A stretch of DNA of 59,540 nucleotides, from positions 1 to 59,540 of the forward strand of contig NZ_JACHHK010000010.1 of NCBI RefSeq assembly GCF_014202755.1. Direction: 5' to 3'. Below the pieces are notes generated by a model, which saw only the letters and a program-made list of their open reading frames with translations, made no database searches and was not told where the DNA came from. The translations under genes were made by a program, and so were the position numbers. Below, one piece after another: positions 1-8,152 of this stretch; within the stretch, counting starts at the first letter, position 1; each line of letters starts with the position of its first letter. The DNA is from Catenisphaera adipataccumulans (GTDB lineage Bacteria > Bacillota_I > Bacilli_A > Erysipelotrichales > Erysipelotrichaceae).

Positions 1-1
1 C

Positions 2-29
2 AAAAAAAACAGTCACCATAAGATGACTG
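2..29 (-). terminator. Rho-independent terminator reading leftward
   Basis: The stem CAGTCA (10-15) pairs with TGACTG (24-29) around an 8-nt loop, and a run of eight A on the + strand (2-9) gives eight U downstream when read on the minus strand. It would end a leftward transcript and fits the decayed minus-strand gene whose last stop codon is at 96-98. Confidence 0.65.
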
Positions 30-95
30 CTTTGCTTATTGTGATTCTTGTTGCGTAAAACGTTCGTTTATGACCCGTTAACTATAGTATAGAAT

Positions 96-415
96 TTATT
101 GCGAAAATGGATGGGACGGCATCTGCTGAACGGCACGCATCGTTTCAAAGTGATCCATATAAGTGCATCCACACATGGGATCATAAAACAATTCCAGAGA
201 GGATTCTTTCTTATGGATCGATTCAGCTCAAATCAACACTGAAAGTGAAAAATGCTTCCCTTTCTTTGTATCTTTTCCGTCATCAACCCAAGACCATACA
301 TCTTCAGCCAATCCGTTACCCTGCATATTCATCATGACGAAATTAAGATTTGACCTTCATCTTGTGCCTTTTATACAATTTATTTATCAATGACAAAATA
401 CGGTTAGTAAACGCA
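96..415 (-). pseudogene. Decayed minus-strand gene, family not recognised
   Basis: On the minus strand, one frame from about 359 down to the TAA at 96-98 reads like protein (for example ELFYDPMCGCTYMDHF) but is cut by an in-frame TGA at 228-230. Further upstream, about 413 to 343, the protein-like reading (PYAFTNRILSLINKLYKRHK) is in another frame and runs into it, so there is also a frameshift near 345-352. No good start codon with a binding site is present. A terminator lies directly downstream (2-29), as expected for a once functional gene. I do not recognise the family. The opposite-strand open frame at 107-337 is probably only its shadow. Confidence 0.5.
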
Positions 416-465
416 TAAGGTGCTTATCTTCCAGTCTGGGTGCAGGATCCCGATAAGAGGTTGTT

Positions 466-1072
466 ATGGATAAAAAATCAACAATATTATTAATTCTCAT
501 CATTGCGGTGTCAGTCATTTGCCGAGTTACGATCGACATGGATGAAAATTCGGCCGGTCAACTGACTCTGTTCATCATCGCATGTTTCCTCGTTCTGCCG
601 TTCGCTGTCAGTCCCAAACTGCAGAAAAATAAAAAGGCATCGTTGTATTCGGCATCCTCATTATTGCGATGTTCTGCAGTTATTCTATGATCACCGCTAT
701 TAAGGATAATCCAAAAGTGATCGCATCTTTAAACTCGAGTTCTGTTGAATTCAAAGAGGATGAAACCCTGCCCTATGATCAAATCGGCAAGATTGAATAT
801 TTTATGAGGATGTTCAAATAAAAATTGCCGCCAATGGTTATCGATGGGGAAATGATGATTATTATTTGGGCGATGCGAATGTTGATTTTCTGGTTTCAGA
901 CGAAAATACGATTCGATCGATCAATCAATGTAAATGATATATTGATAAACATGCAGAGGCTTACATCGTGGTTGAAAAAAAGGATTCATCCAAAATATCT
1001 GTTTTCAATTTAGAAAGTAAAAAGAAAACACATCATATTTATACAAAATTGAAAGCAAAATGTGATCCATAA
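466..1072 (+). pseudogene. Broken membrane protein gene: two frameshifts and an in-frame stop
   Basis: The gene starts at ATG 466 with the binding site AAGAGG at 455-460. The first 56 or so codons encode two hydrophobic segments. Near the A-rich run at about 631-643 the reading must shift frame to continue as a third hydrophobic segment (KGIVVFGILIIAMFCSYSMI) and a polar tail ending at a TAA at 819-821. A second shift in the T-run near 800-803 continues as YEDVQIKIAANGYRWGNDDY, stops at TGA 935-937, then carries on in the same frame to TAA 1070-1072. Joined, it would be a protein of about 200 residues with three membrane segments and an outer domain. Both shifts sit in homopolymer runs, so sequencing error is possible for those, but not easily for the stop. 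Function unknown. Confidence 0.7.
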
Positions 1073-1118
1073 GGATCCGTTTCCTGAAGCCCAACGAAAA
1101 TGATCCCGAAGAAAATTC

Positions 1119-1150
1119 AAAAAGCCTATGGATGCAGCCATAGGTTTTTT
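1119..1150. terminator. Bidirectional terminator between two gene remnants
   Basis: A perfect 7-bp stem, CCTATGG (1125-1131) with CCATAGG (1138-1144), has a 6-nt loop. T1145-1150 follows on the + strand and a short A run (1119-1123) precedes it, so it can serve both strands. It closes the broken + gene at 466-1072 and lies just past the stop of the minus-strand remnant at 1150. Confidence 0.8.
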
Positions 1151-1312
1151 CAACCAATTTTCATGGATGAGGCAAACAATAGAATGGAAGGGCCGAGCAT
1201 TCCGTCGCTGATCATCGAAGCCGTTTGGGTGCAGTGAATCACTGCCGGTTTCCTGCCGCATTCCGTTTTACAGATCAGGAATTCTGTGAGAAAATACCGT
1301 AGAGCTTCAGAA
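1150..1312 (-). pseudogene. Possible 3' remnant of a minus-strand gene
   Basis: The minus strand between about 1312 and the TGA at 1150-1152 reads as roughly 54 protein-like codons, including the stretch VIHCTQTASMISDGMLG and ending SSMKIG. It is followed at once by a hairpin that can terminate on this strand. No start codon with a binding site is visible; the open frame only extends further by running into the mnmA promoter region. I read it as the C-terminal end of a lost gene, family not recognised. It could be chance coding potential. Confidence 0.3.
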
Positions 1313-1340
1313 CTTAGACTGAATGAGCAAAACCTCAGTA

Positions 1341-1369
1341 TATAATATAGTATAATATCCGAAGGAGGA
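1341..1369 (+). promoter_or_regulatory. Probable mnmA promoter and Shine-Dalgarno
   Basis: Two overlapping candidates for the -10 box, TATAAT at 1341-1346 and TATAAT at 1351-1356, lie just before a strong AAGGAGG binding site (1363-1369) that is 6 nt before the mnmA ATG. No good -35 box is seen for either, so which is used is open. Confidence 0.5.
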
Positions 1370-1375
1370 TGTACC

Positions 1376-2530
1376 ATGAAAGTATTAGTCGGTTTAAGCG
1401 GCGGCGTCGATTCTGCAGTAGCAGCTTATTTACTGAAAAAACAAGGATATGATGTGACCTGCTGCTTTATGCGCAACTGGGACAGTTACGCAAACAATGA
1501 TATTGCCGGCAATCCGACCATCTTCGATGATCAATGCCCGCAGGAGCAGGATTATGCCGATGCCAAAAAGGTCGCTGACCAGCTTGGCCTGCCGCTGCAG
1601 CGCGTCGACTATATCAAAGAATACTGGGATGACGTGTTCCAAACGTTTTTATCCGAATATAAAAAAGGCCGGACCCCAAACCCGGATATACTCTGTAATA
1701 AATACATCAAATTTGATAAATTCTATGAACGGGCAATGGATCTTGGTTTTGACTGTGTTGCCACCGGCCACTATGCGGATACGCTGACCAAAAACGGATT
1801 TACATATCTGACTCGCTCCAAGGATCAGAATAAAGATCAGACTTACTTTCTTTGCCAGGTTGGTGCAGAGAAATTTGCGCACACGCTTTTCCCGCTGGGT
1901 AAGATCGAAAAGCCGGAGGTCCGCCGCATTGCCGCAGAACTTCATCTGGAAAGCGTGGCCTCAAAAAAAGACAGTACAGGGATCTGCTTCATCGGTGAAC
2001 GAAATTTCCGCGAGTTTTTAAGCAATTACCTGCCTAGCCAGGAAGGAGATATTGTCGATGTGGATACAGGCAAGGTCATTGCCCGTCACATGGGGGTCCT
2101 TTACTATACGATCGGACAGCGCAAGGGCCTGAACATCAACCATATCAAAGGCCCATGGTTCGTTGTCGGCAAGGATGTGCAGAAAAACATTCTCTTTGTC
2201 TGCCATACTTCCCGCCGCAGCTGGCTGCACAGCGATGCCTGTCTGGTCAAAGATATCAACTGGCTGCTGCCGGATCAAAACGAGATTCCTGAGCACTGCA
2301 CGGCCAAGTTCCGCTATCGTCAGAAAGATCAGGACATTCAAATCGAACCAATCGATGAAACGTCTGCTCTGGTTCGATATCCGCAGACCGTCGCTTCAGT
2401 AACGGTCGGACAGGAAGCTGTGTTCTATGATGGCATGAAATGCATCGGCGGCGGAACGATCGAACAAGTATACCAGGACGGTGTTGATTTGAATGAAAAG
2501 ATCATTCAAGCCGGAGAGGTCCGATCTTGA
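1376..2530 (+). CDS. mnmA: tRNA-specific 2-thiouridylase MnmA
   Basis: MnmA thiolates U34 of the tRNAs for Lys, Glu and Gln, using ATP to adenylate the base and sulfur passed along from a cysteine desulfurase. The 384-residue length is normal. The PP-loop SGGVDS is at residues 8-13, the catalytic cysteine is Cys107 (in PDILCNKYIKF) and the second active-site cysteine is Cys204 (in TGICFIGERNF). The C-terminal beta-barrel region follows. The start is set by AAGGAGG 6 nt upstream. Its TGA overlaps the start of recD2 by 4 bp, so the two are translated as a coupled pair. Confidence 0.97.
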   Translation: MKVLVGLSGGVDSAVAAYLLKKQGYDVTCCFMRNWDSYANNDIAGNPTIFDDQCPQEQDYADAKKVADQLGLPLQRVDYIKEYWDDVFQTFLSEYKKGRTPNPDILCNKYIKFDKFYERAMDLGFDCVATGHYADTLTKNGFTYLTRSKDQNKDQTYFLCQVGAEKFAHTLFPLGKIEKPEVRRIAAELHLESVASKKDSTGICFIGERNFREFLSNYLPSQEGDIVDVDTGKVIARHMGVLYYTIGQRKGLNINHIKGPWFVVGKDVQKNILFVCHTSRRSWLHSDACLVKDINWLLPDQNEIPEHCTAKFRYRQKDQDIQIEPIDETSALVRYPQTVASVTVGQEAVFYDGMKCIGGGTIEQVYQDGVDLNEKIIQAGEVRS

Positions 2531-4635
2531 CTGAGATCATCAATGCCCGCCTTGATTATGTCATTTATGAACAGCCGCGCACCCATTATGTGGTTGCGCG
2601 TTTTGTCGATCTAAAAACACATCAGACATTCAAAGGCGCCGGCACGATGCCGGAGGCCGTCACCGACCGGGAATATGAACTCACCGGTGAATACATCGTA
2701 CATCGTCGTTATGGAGAACAGTTCAGCATCCATTCTGCCGTTCCGAAACTGCCGAGCATGAAGGATACCGTGATCCGTTTTCTGAGCAGTGCAGACTTTC
2801 CGAGCATCGGTCCGAAAACGGCAGAATCGATTGTCGATGCGCTGGGGGAAGACTGTTTGGCACAAATAAAAAAAGATCCCGGCTGCCTGAATGATGTCCC
2901 TTCTCTGTCGGCTTCGAAACGGGAGATCATCGCTGCCGGTATCCAAAACTTTGAAACATTCGATTCCACCTATGTTCAGTTGATGAACTACGGACTGACG
3001 CCGAATCAAATCGCCCTGCTGCAGGAAAACTACGAAAGTATCAAAGAAATACTGCATGAAGACTGCTTCATTCCTTTCTATGAAATCTACGGATTCGGTT
3101 ATAAATCTGCGTTGAAGATCGCCGACGGCATGGGGATGGAGAAAAACGATCTGCGCCGTCTGGACGCGATGGTTTTTGATCGGCTTCGCAATGAATCCAT
3201 GCGTACCGGTGATACCTATATTGCGATGGAAAAATTTCACCGTATGTTCCCTTATGATAACGAGCTGCTGGATGCCGCCTTGGAACGGCTGACACAATGG
3301 GACAGCATCGATGTCATCGGCCGCCGCATTTATCCATTCGGCTTGTACAGAGATGAAACGATCATCGCCCAGCAGCTGAAAGCACATATCTTTCCGGTCG
3401 AATCAACGGATGATGAAACCATGGATACATTGATCTCCGGTATTGAATTCGAAGCAGTGATCACTTTCGATGAAGTGCAGAAAGAAGCCATCCGTGCGTT
3501 TTTCCGTCATTCTCTGATGATCATCAACGGCGGACCAGGTACCGGCAAGACGACAACGGTACGCGGCATCCTGCAAATGTGCCGTACCCTGTTCCCAGAA
3601 TCAGTCGTGCAGTTGTGTGCACCGACCGGCCGTGCCAGCAAGCGTCTGTCCGCGCTGTCGGACTACGACAGCAAGACCATCCATTCATTGTTAAAATGGA
3701 ACAAAGATGACAATTCGTTTGCGGCCAATGAAGAGAATCCGCTTAATATTGATTTTTTGATCATTGACGAATGCAGCATGGTCGATACCCATTTATTTGC
3801 CTCCCTGATGCTTGCGCTGCCGCCGCGCTGCCGGATCCTGCTGATCGGCGATGAAGACCAGCTGGAAAGCGTCGGTCCGGGCAAGGTCTTCCAGGATATC
3901 ATTGAATCAGGGATCTGTCCGATCATGCACCTGAAAAAGATCTATCGTCAGGCGGCCGGCTCCGGCATCGTACAGTTAGCCAAAGATATCCGCCAGGAAC
4001 AGACATGCACCTATCAGGACGGTGTGGAACTGCTTGAAAAAAAGCCGGAAGATATCATTCCGACGATATTGGAAATAGCAGATCAAGATCCGGATATTCA
4101 AGTCCTCGCCCCAATGTACAAAGGCATCGAAGGCATTGATGCAGTCAACCGGGCGATGCAGGACCTGCTGAATCCAGCCGCATCAAATAAGCATGAATAC
4201 CGTATTGCCACAACGATATTCCGGGAAGGCGACAAAGTCATGCTTCTGAAGAACATGCCCGATGAGGATGTGTACAATGGTGACATCGGCATCATTGAAT
4301 ACATCGAAAAAGACAAAGGCAATGTCTTGATCGGCATTGATTTTCAAACCAAGATCGTGGAATTTGATGATGATTTCCTGATCTATCTGAAGCATGCCTG
4401 GTGCATTAGTATCCATAAAGCACAAGGCAGCGAATACCGCAGTGTCATCTGCGTCATTTCGCCGTACACTCGTTCGATGCTCAATAAGCGTCTGCTCTAT
4501 ACAGCCGTCAGCCGCGCCAAGCAGCAGCTTTATTTAGTCGGCAGCCGCGAAGTATTTGAAACACAGGTACGTATCAAACAGACGCATATCCGTCAAACCG
4601 GTTTATGTGAACGATTAAAATCCGCATCAGATTGA
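2527..4635 (+). CDS. recD2: RecD2-type ATP-dependent 5'-3' DNA helicase
   Basis: This is a stand-alone RecD-like superfamily 1B helicase, not part of RecBCD. The 702 residues start with an OB-like N-terminal region, then helix-hairpin-helix motifs (about 88-110 and 185-200). The motor has Walker A GGPGTGKTT (335-343), Walker B in FLIIDECSMVD, the GDEDQLESVGPG motif, and C-terminal motifs ISIHKAQGSE and LYTAVSRAK. The start is TTG, overlapping the mnmA stop by 4 bp, with GGAGAGG a few bases upstream. The stop codon lies inside the terminator shared with the convergent gene. In Firmicutes RecD2 has been linked to replication fork and repair functions. Confidence 0.95.
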   Translation: MTEIINARLDYVIYEQPRTHYVVARFVDLKTHQTFKGAGTMPEAVTDREYELTGEYIVHRRYGEQFSIHSAVPKLPSMKDTVIRFLSSADFPSIGPKTAESIVDALGEDCLAQIKKDPGCLNDVPSLSASKREIIAAGIQNFETFDSTYVQLMNYGLTPNQIALLQENYESIKEILHEDCFIPFYEIYGFGYKSALKIADGMGMEKNDLRRLDAMVFDRLRNESMRTGDTYIAMEKFHRMFPYDNELLDAALERLTQWDSIDVIGRRIYPFGLYRDETIIAQQLKAHIFPVESTDDETMDTLISGIEFEAVITFDEVQKEAIRAFFRHSLMIINGGPGTGKTTTVRGILQMCRTLFPESVVQLCAPTGRASKRLSALSDYDSKTIHSLLKWNKDDNSFAANEENPLNIDFLIIDECSMVDTHLFASLMLALPPRCRILLIGDEDQLESVGPGKVFQDIIESGICPIMHLKKIYRQAAGSGIVQLAKDIRQEQTCTYQDGVELLEKKPEDIIPTILEIADQDPDIQVLAPMYKGIEGIDAVNRAMQDLLNPAASNKHEYRIATTIFREGDKVMLLKNMPDEDVYNGDIGIIEYIEKDKGNVLIGIDFQTKIVEFDDDFLIYLKHAWCISIHKAQGSEYRSVICVISPYTRSMLNKRLLYTAVSRAKQQLYLVGSREVFETQVRIKQTHIRQTGLCERLKSASD

Positions 4636-4644
4636 TGCGGATTT
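4618..4644. terminator. Terminator shared by two convergent genes
   Basis: A perfect 12-bp stem (4618-4629 with 4633-4644) has only a 3-nt loop. It contains the recD2 stop (TGA 4633-4635) and the first bases of the opposite gene's stop (4643-4645). The U-runs are modest on both sides, so efficiency in each direction is not certain. Confidence 0.75.
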
Positions 4645-5353
4645 ATTGTAAATTGACATCTTCGGCATAGGCTTCATCCGCCTCTGCCTGCGTGATCTTT
4701 TGATCACGCACCATCGCATTTAAAACGAGCTTCTGCCGCTGCTTGGCTTCAGTATAGTGATCCGACAGCTGATAATGGCTCGGTGACTGCGGAATACCGG
4801 CCAGCAGCGAACTTTGTGCCAAGGTCAATTCAGACGGTTCCACACCGAAATAATTTTCAGACGCTTCCCAGATCCCAATATTGTTATCGCCGTAATTGAT
4901 GATATTGACATAGAGCGCAAAAATTTCTTCTTTCGAATAGTTTTGCTCCAGCTCTTTGGCAAAATAAAATTCCGCCAGCTTCCAATCAAGAAAATTTGAA
5001 TTATATTTCTGATAAAGATTCTTTGCCGTCTGCTGCTCGATGGTCGATCCGCCGCTGCGTACATAGCTGTCGTCAAACTGACTGACAATCGCGCGAAGAA
5101 TACCGATATAATCCACACCGCCGTGCGAAAAATACCGCCGGTCTTCGATCGATACCGTCGCATTGACCAAACTTTCCGGCAATTGATCATACGAAACAAA
5201 ATTCTGCTTACTTTGAACATTTTCAACCAAGGTGATCAAATCCGCTTCCGATTCATAGGCCTGATACTGCCGATACCCATAATAAAACAGACCAGCGGCC
5301 GCAAATGCGATGATCAACACAATCGTAATCAAGATTCGTTTGATCGTTTTCAT
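4643..5353 (-). CDS. mtgA: Monofunctional biosynthetic peptidoglycan glycosyltransferase (GT51)
   Basis: It polymerises lipid II into glycan strands without cross-linking, at the outer face of the membrane. The protein has 236 residues, with one N-terminal membrane anchor at about 4-26. The GT51 motifs are present: catalytic Glu70 in SIEDRRYFSHGGVD, then SGGSTIEQQTAKNL (100-113) and the later KEEIFALYVNIINYG segment. No transpeptidase domain follows. The start at 5353 is chosen because AAAGGAG lies 6 nt upstream; a longer in-frame reading to 5383 would begin inside the terminator of yneF. The family is solid; the symbol follows convention. Confidence 0.9.
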   Translation of the reverse strand: MKTIKRILITIVLIIAFAAAGLFYYGYRQYQAYESEADLITLVENVQSKQNFVSYDQLPESLVNATVSIEDRRYFSHGGVDYIGILRAIVSQFDDSYVRSGGSTIEQQTAKNLYQKYNSNFLDWKLAEFYFAKELEQNYSKEEIFALYVNIINYGDNNIGIWEASENYFGVEPSELTLAQSSLLAGIPQSPSHYQLSDHYTEAKQRQKLVLNAMVRDQKITQAEADEAYAEDVNLQ

Positions 5354-5362
5354 GATGTCTCC

Positions 5363-5396
5363 TTTATAAAAAGAAGTGCGCATCTGCGCACTTCTT
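5363..5396 (-). terminator. Terminator of yneF
   Basis: A 12-bp perfect inverted repeat (5371-5382 with 5385-5396) is followed on the minus strand by TTTTTATAAA. It includes the last bases of yneF and lies just before the transglycosylase binding site. Confidence 0.85.
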
Positions 5397-5613
5397 ATTT
5401 TCGATTCTGATTCACAGATTTCATGATTTGGCGAATCTGCGCTTCACTGGGCTTCCGCCCCATCTGAAGGAACATAGCGCGAATCATTTTTTCATTGATC
5501 GGCGGGTTTTCCTTTAATTCTTTTTCAAAACGCTTCTTCGTAAAATAAAAACCAATGAACAAGCCAATTACCAACCCAATCAATGTATACAAAATGGAAT
5601 ATCCTAGACTCAT
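5395..5613 (-). CDS. yneF: UPF0154 small membrane protein, YneF family
   Basis: The protein has 72 residues with a single N-terminal membrane helix (about residues 4-25) followed by a basic, polar cytoplasmic tail containing PPINEKMIRAMFLQMGRKPS, the hallmark of this small Firmicute family of unknown function. The start at 5613 is preferred over the in-frame ATG three codons upstream (5622) because GAGG is 9 nt before the former and directly abuts the latter. It has its own promoter and terminator. Confidence 0.85.
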   Translation of the reverse strand: MSLGYSILYTLIGLVIGLFIGFYFTKKRFEKELKENPPINEKMIRAMFLQMGRKPSEAQIRQIMKSVNQNRK

Positions 5614-5639
5614 ACTGATCATCCTCGCTATCTGTGGTT

Positions 5640-5668
5640 ATTTTACTATCTTATTCATTCTTTTTCAA
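5640..5668 (-). promoter_or_regulatory. SigA-type promoter of yneF
   Basis: On the minus strand TTGAAA (5663-5668), a 17-bp spacer and TAAAAT (5640-5645) give a well-formed promoter whose start would lie about 20 nt before the yneF start codon. Confidence 0.65.
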
Positions 5669-5671
5669 CTG

Positions 5672-8152
5672 TTAACGAAATAAAGTCTGCTGCGTGACTT
5701 CCTCTTCTTCCGCCGGCCACTGTCCATTTGATACACAGGTCAACGGTTCAATGACAGCGACGTTTTCATGCTTGCCAAATGGCGTTGAGAACGTGGAAGA
5801 GGCCGGCATCATTGAAATATCCCTGGCTTTAAACGTCAATTCCTCATCATCGGCCATCATCTGGATCTCTTGATCTGTGACTGGCAGCAGACGGCAGATC
5901 TGACTTGGATTGGATTTCACCAATTTACACAAGCGGCTGCCTTTGCCGGGACGATGGATCTTGGCAATTTCATCCGCTTTCATGCGCTTCATCTGCGCCT
6001 GCGTATTGATGACCAGGATCTGCTCGGTTTCCGGTGCAGCCAGGCAAAAGTCGGCAATGGTGTCTCCTTTCTGTAAATTCATGGCCTTCACACCTTTGGT
6101 GCGGGCCGTCGAACGGGCAACTTCCGATACCGGATACTGCAGCGCAAAACCAGAAACACCTGCCATCATCACAAGATCATCCGGCCGATCAGAGAACTGT
6201 ACCTGCACCATCGCATCCAGTTTGCCGATTTTCATACAAACCATGGCTTTATTATGGCGGGAAACTTCCAGATCCGAAAGCCGCATCCGCTTGATCATGC
6301 CATACTTCGAAGCCATGATGATTTGGATCGAAGGCTCAAACGATTTAACCAGACAGGCTTTGATCATTTTTTCTGTCCCATCGATCTTCAAATAATTGCT
6401 TAAATGTGAACCCAAGTCTTTCCACTTGGCTTCCTCCAGTTCATAAACCGATAAATAGGCGTAGTTCCCTCGGTCGGTAAACAGCAGGAGCGTATCCAGC
6501 GTGCTGGCTGGTCCGTAACACAAGACGGCATCTCCGTCTTTATGTCCGGTCGGCGTACCCTGTGATGCATTGAAGCTGCGCATCGAAACGCGTTTCACAT
6601 AACCGTCGCGTGTGATGGTAACGACAACTTGTTCATCGGCGATCATCGCTTTTTCATCAATGACGATTTCCTTGAACTCGGCCTCCACCTGGGTCCGGCG
6701 CGGTGTCTGAAACGTTTCATTGATTTCCTTCAGTTCATCGATGATCACCCGATGCAGGACGTCTTTGTCTGCAACGATTGCTTCCAGCTGTTTGATTTCT
6801 TTCTGCAGCGCGGCAAACTCGGTCCGCAGCTCTTTGACATCGGTATTCGTCAGACGATACAGCCGCATCGTGACGATTGCTTCTGCCTGTTCTTCGGTAA
6901 AGTCAAAACGCAGGATCAAGTTGTTTTTCGCATCGGTCTTATTTTTTGAGGCCCGGATGATCTTGATGATCTCATCCATGATCGATACCGCGCGGATCAA
7001 TCCTTCCAGGATATGTGCTCTGGCTTTTTTACGCTTCAGCTCAAAGCGGCTGCGGCGCAGCACGACATCTTCCCGATGCGCAATAAATGCATCCAGGCAC
7101 TGCGCCAGCGACATTTGTACCGGCGCTTTATCAACGATGGCGATCGTATTATATGTATAAGAAATCTGCAGATCCGTATTCTTATATAAATAATTCAGGA
7201 TCTGTTCATCGTTGGCATCGCGTTTCAGATCAATGACTACGCGCAGTCCGGTCCGGTCACTTTCGTCCCGTACATCCAGGATGCCGTCGATCTTTTTGTT
7301 CAGACGGATCTCATCGATCTTTTTGACCATCGCCGATTTGACAACTTCATACGGGATCTCGGTGACGATCAGCTGCTTCACGGTCCGCGTTTGTTTGACT
7401 TCCACTTTGGATCGGATCATGACTTTTCCGCGGCCGGTCGCAAAGGCCTGACGAATGCCCTCTTCCCCCATGACGATGCCGCCGGTCGGAAAATCCGGAC
7501 CTTTGACAAAATGCATCAGGTCATCCAAGGAACAATCCGGATGCTGGATACGATAGATCGTCGCATTCACGACTTCATTTAAGTTGTGCGGCGGAATATT
7601 GGTCGCATAACCGGCCGCGATGCCCGAGATCCCATGGATCAATAAGTTTGGAAAACGCGCCGGCAGGACCGTCGGCTCGTACTTTTCATCCGAGAAATTC
7701 AGCACCCATTCAACGGTATCCTTTTCAATATCTTTCAACATGTAGTTGGAAATTTGCGACAGACGGGCTTCGGTATAACGCATGGCCGCTGCCGGGTCAT
7801 CATCGATGGAACCATTGTTTCCCTGCATATCCACCAACGGCAGCCGGATCTTCCAATCCTGGGACAGGCGGACCATTGCCTCGTAAACTGAACTATCACC
7901 GTGCGGGTGATAGTTACCGATCACATTGCCGACCGTTTTCGCTGATTTATGATACGGCTTATCGAAGGTGTTGCCGGCTTCATACATCGCATAAAGAATA
8001 CGGCGCTGGACCGGTTTCAGGCCGTCGCGTGCATCCGGCAGGGCACGTTCCTGAATGATCGATTTCGCATAGCTCGCAAAGCCTTCCGCCATGATATCTT
8101 CCAGATTTTCATGCAGAATGCGTTCATGTGTTTCCGGCTTCTTTTTGGTCAT
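5672..8152 (-). CDS. parC: DNA topoisomerase IV subunit A
   Basis: ParC is the DNA-breaking subunit of topoisomerase IV, which unlinks daughter chromosomes. The protein has 826 residues. The winged-helix core holds the catalytic Tyr126 in AAMRYTEARLS, and MQGNNGSIDDDPAAAMRY is the ParC form rather than the GyrA form. The quinolone-determining positions equivalent to E. coli ParC Ser80 and Glu84 are Ser87 and Glu91, the unmutated state. A six-bladed C-terminal region follows with a basic GKGSRLCK strand. It overlaps parE by 4 bp (ATGA). Confidence 0.95.
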   Translation of the reverse strand: MTKKKPETHERILHENLEDIMAEGFASYAKSIIQERALPDARDGLKPVQRRILYAMYEAGNTFDKPYHKSAKTVGNVIGNYHPHGDSSVYEAMVRLSQDWKIRLPLVDMQGNNGSIDDDPAAAMRYTEARLSQISNYMLKDIEKDTVEWVLNFSDEKYEPTVLPARFPNLLIHGISGIAAGYATNIPPHNLNEVVNATIYRIQHPDCSLDDLMHFVKGPDFPTGGIVMGEEGIRQAFATGRGKVMIRSKVEVKQTRTVKQLIVTEIPYEVVKSAMVKKIDEIRLNKKIDGILDVRDESDRTGLRVVIDLKRDANDEQILNYLYKNTDLQISYTYNTIAIVDKAPVQMSLAQCLDAFIAHREDVVLRRSRFELKRKKARAHILEGLIRAVSIMDEIIKIIRASKNKTDAKNNLILRFDFTEEQAEAIVTMRLYRLTNTDVKELRTEFAALQKEIKQLEAIVADKDVLHRVIIDELKEINETFQTPRRTQVEAEFKEIVIDEKAMIADEQVVVTITRDGYVKRVSMRSFNASQGTPTGHKDGDAVLCYGPASTLDTLLLFTDRGNYAYLSVYELEEAKWKDLGSHLSNYLKIDGTEKMIKACLVKSFEPSIQIIMASKYGMIKRMRLSDLEVSRHNKAMVCMKIGKLDAMVQVQFSDRPDDLVMMAGVSGFALQYPVSEVARSTARTKGVKAMNLQKGDTIADFCLAAPETEQILVINTQAQMKRMKADEIAKIHRPGKGSRLCKLVKSNPSQICRLLPVTDQEIQMMADDEELTFKARDISMMPASSTFSTPFGKHENVAVIEPLTCVSNGQWPAEEEEVTQQTLFR

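Noticed and set aside
228-230. In-frame TGA in the left-edge minus-strand frame (and at 935-937 in the + frame) read as selenocysteine or tryptophan
   Set aside because: TGA is a genuine stop in intact genes here (for example the parE/parC and mnmA/recD2 overlaps), no selenocysteine insertion hairpin is evident, and both frames also carry frameshifts.
107-337. 76-codon + strand open frame
   Set aside because: It has no binding site and unnatural composition; the opposite strand reads more like a decayed gene.
1010-1261. 83-codon minus-strand open frame
   Set aside because: It runs through the terminator hairpin at 1125-1144 and the tail of the + strand pseudogene.
2611-3387. 258-codon frame opposite recD2
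   Set aside because: Shadow of the codon structure of recD2; the same holds for 317 codons opposite ftsK (11812-12765) and 191 opposite rel (21555-22130).
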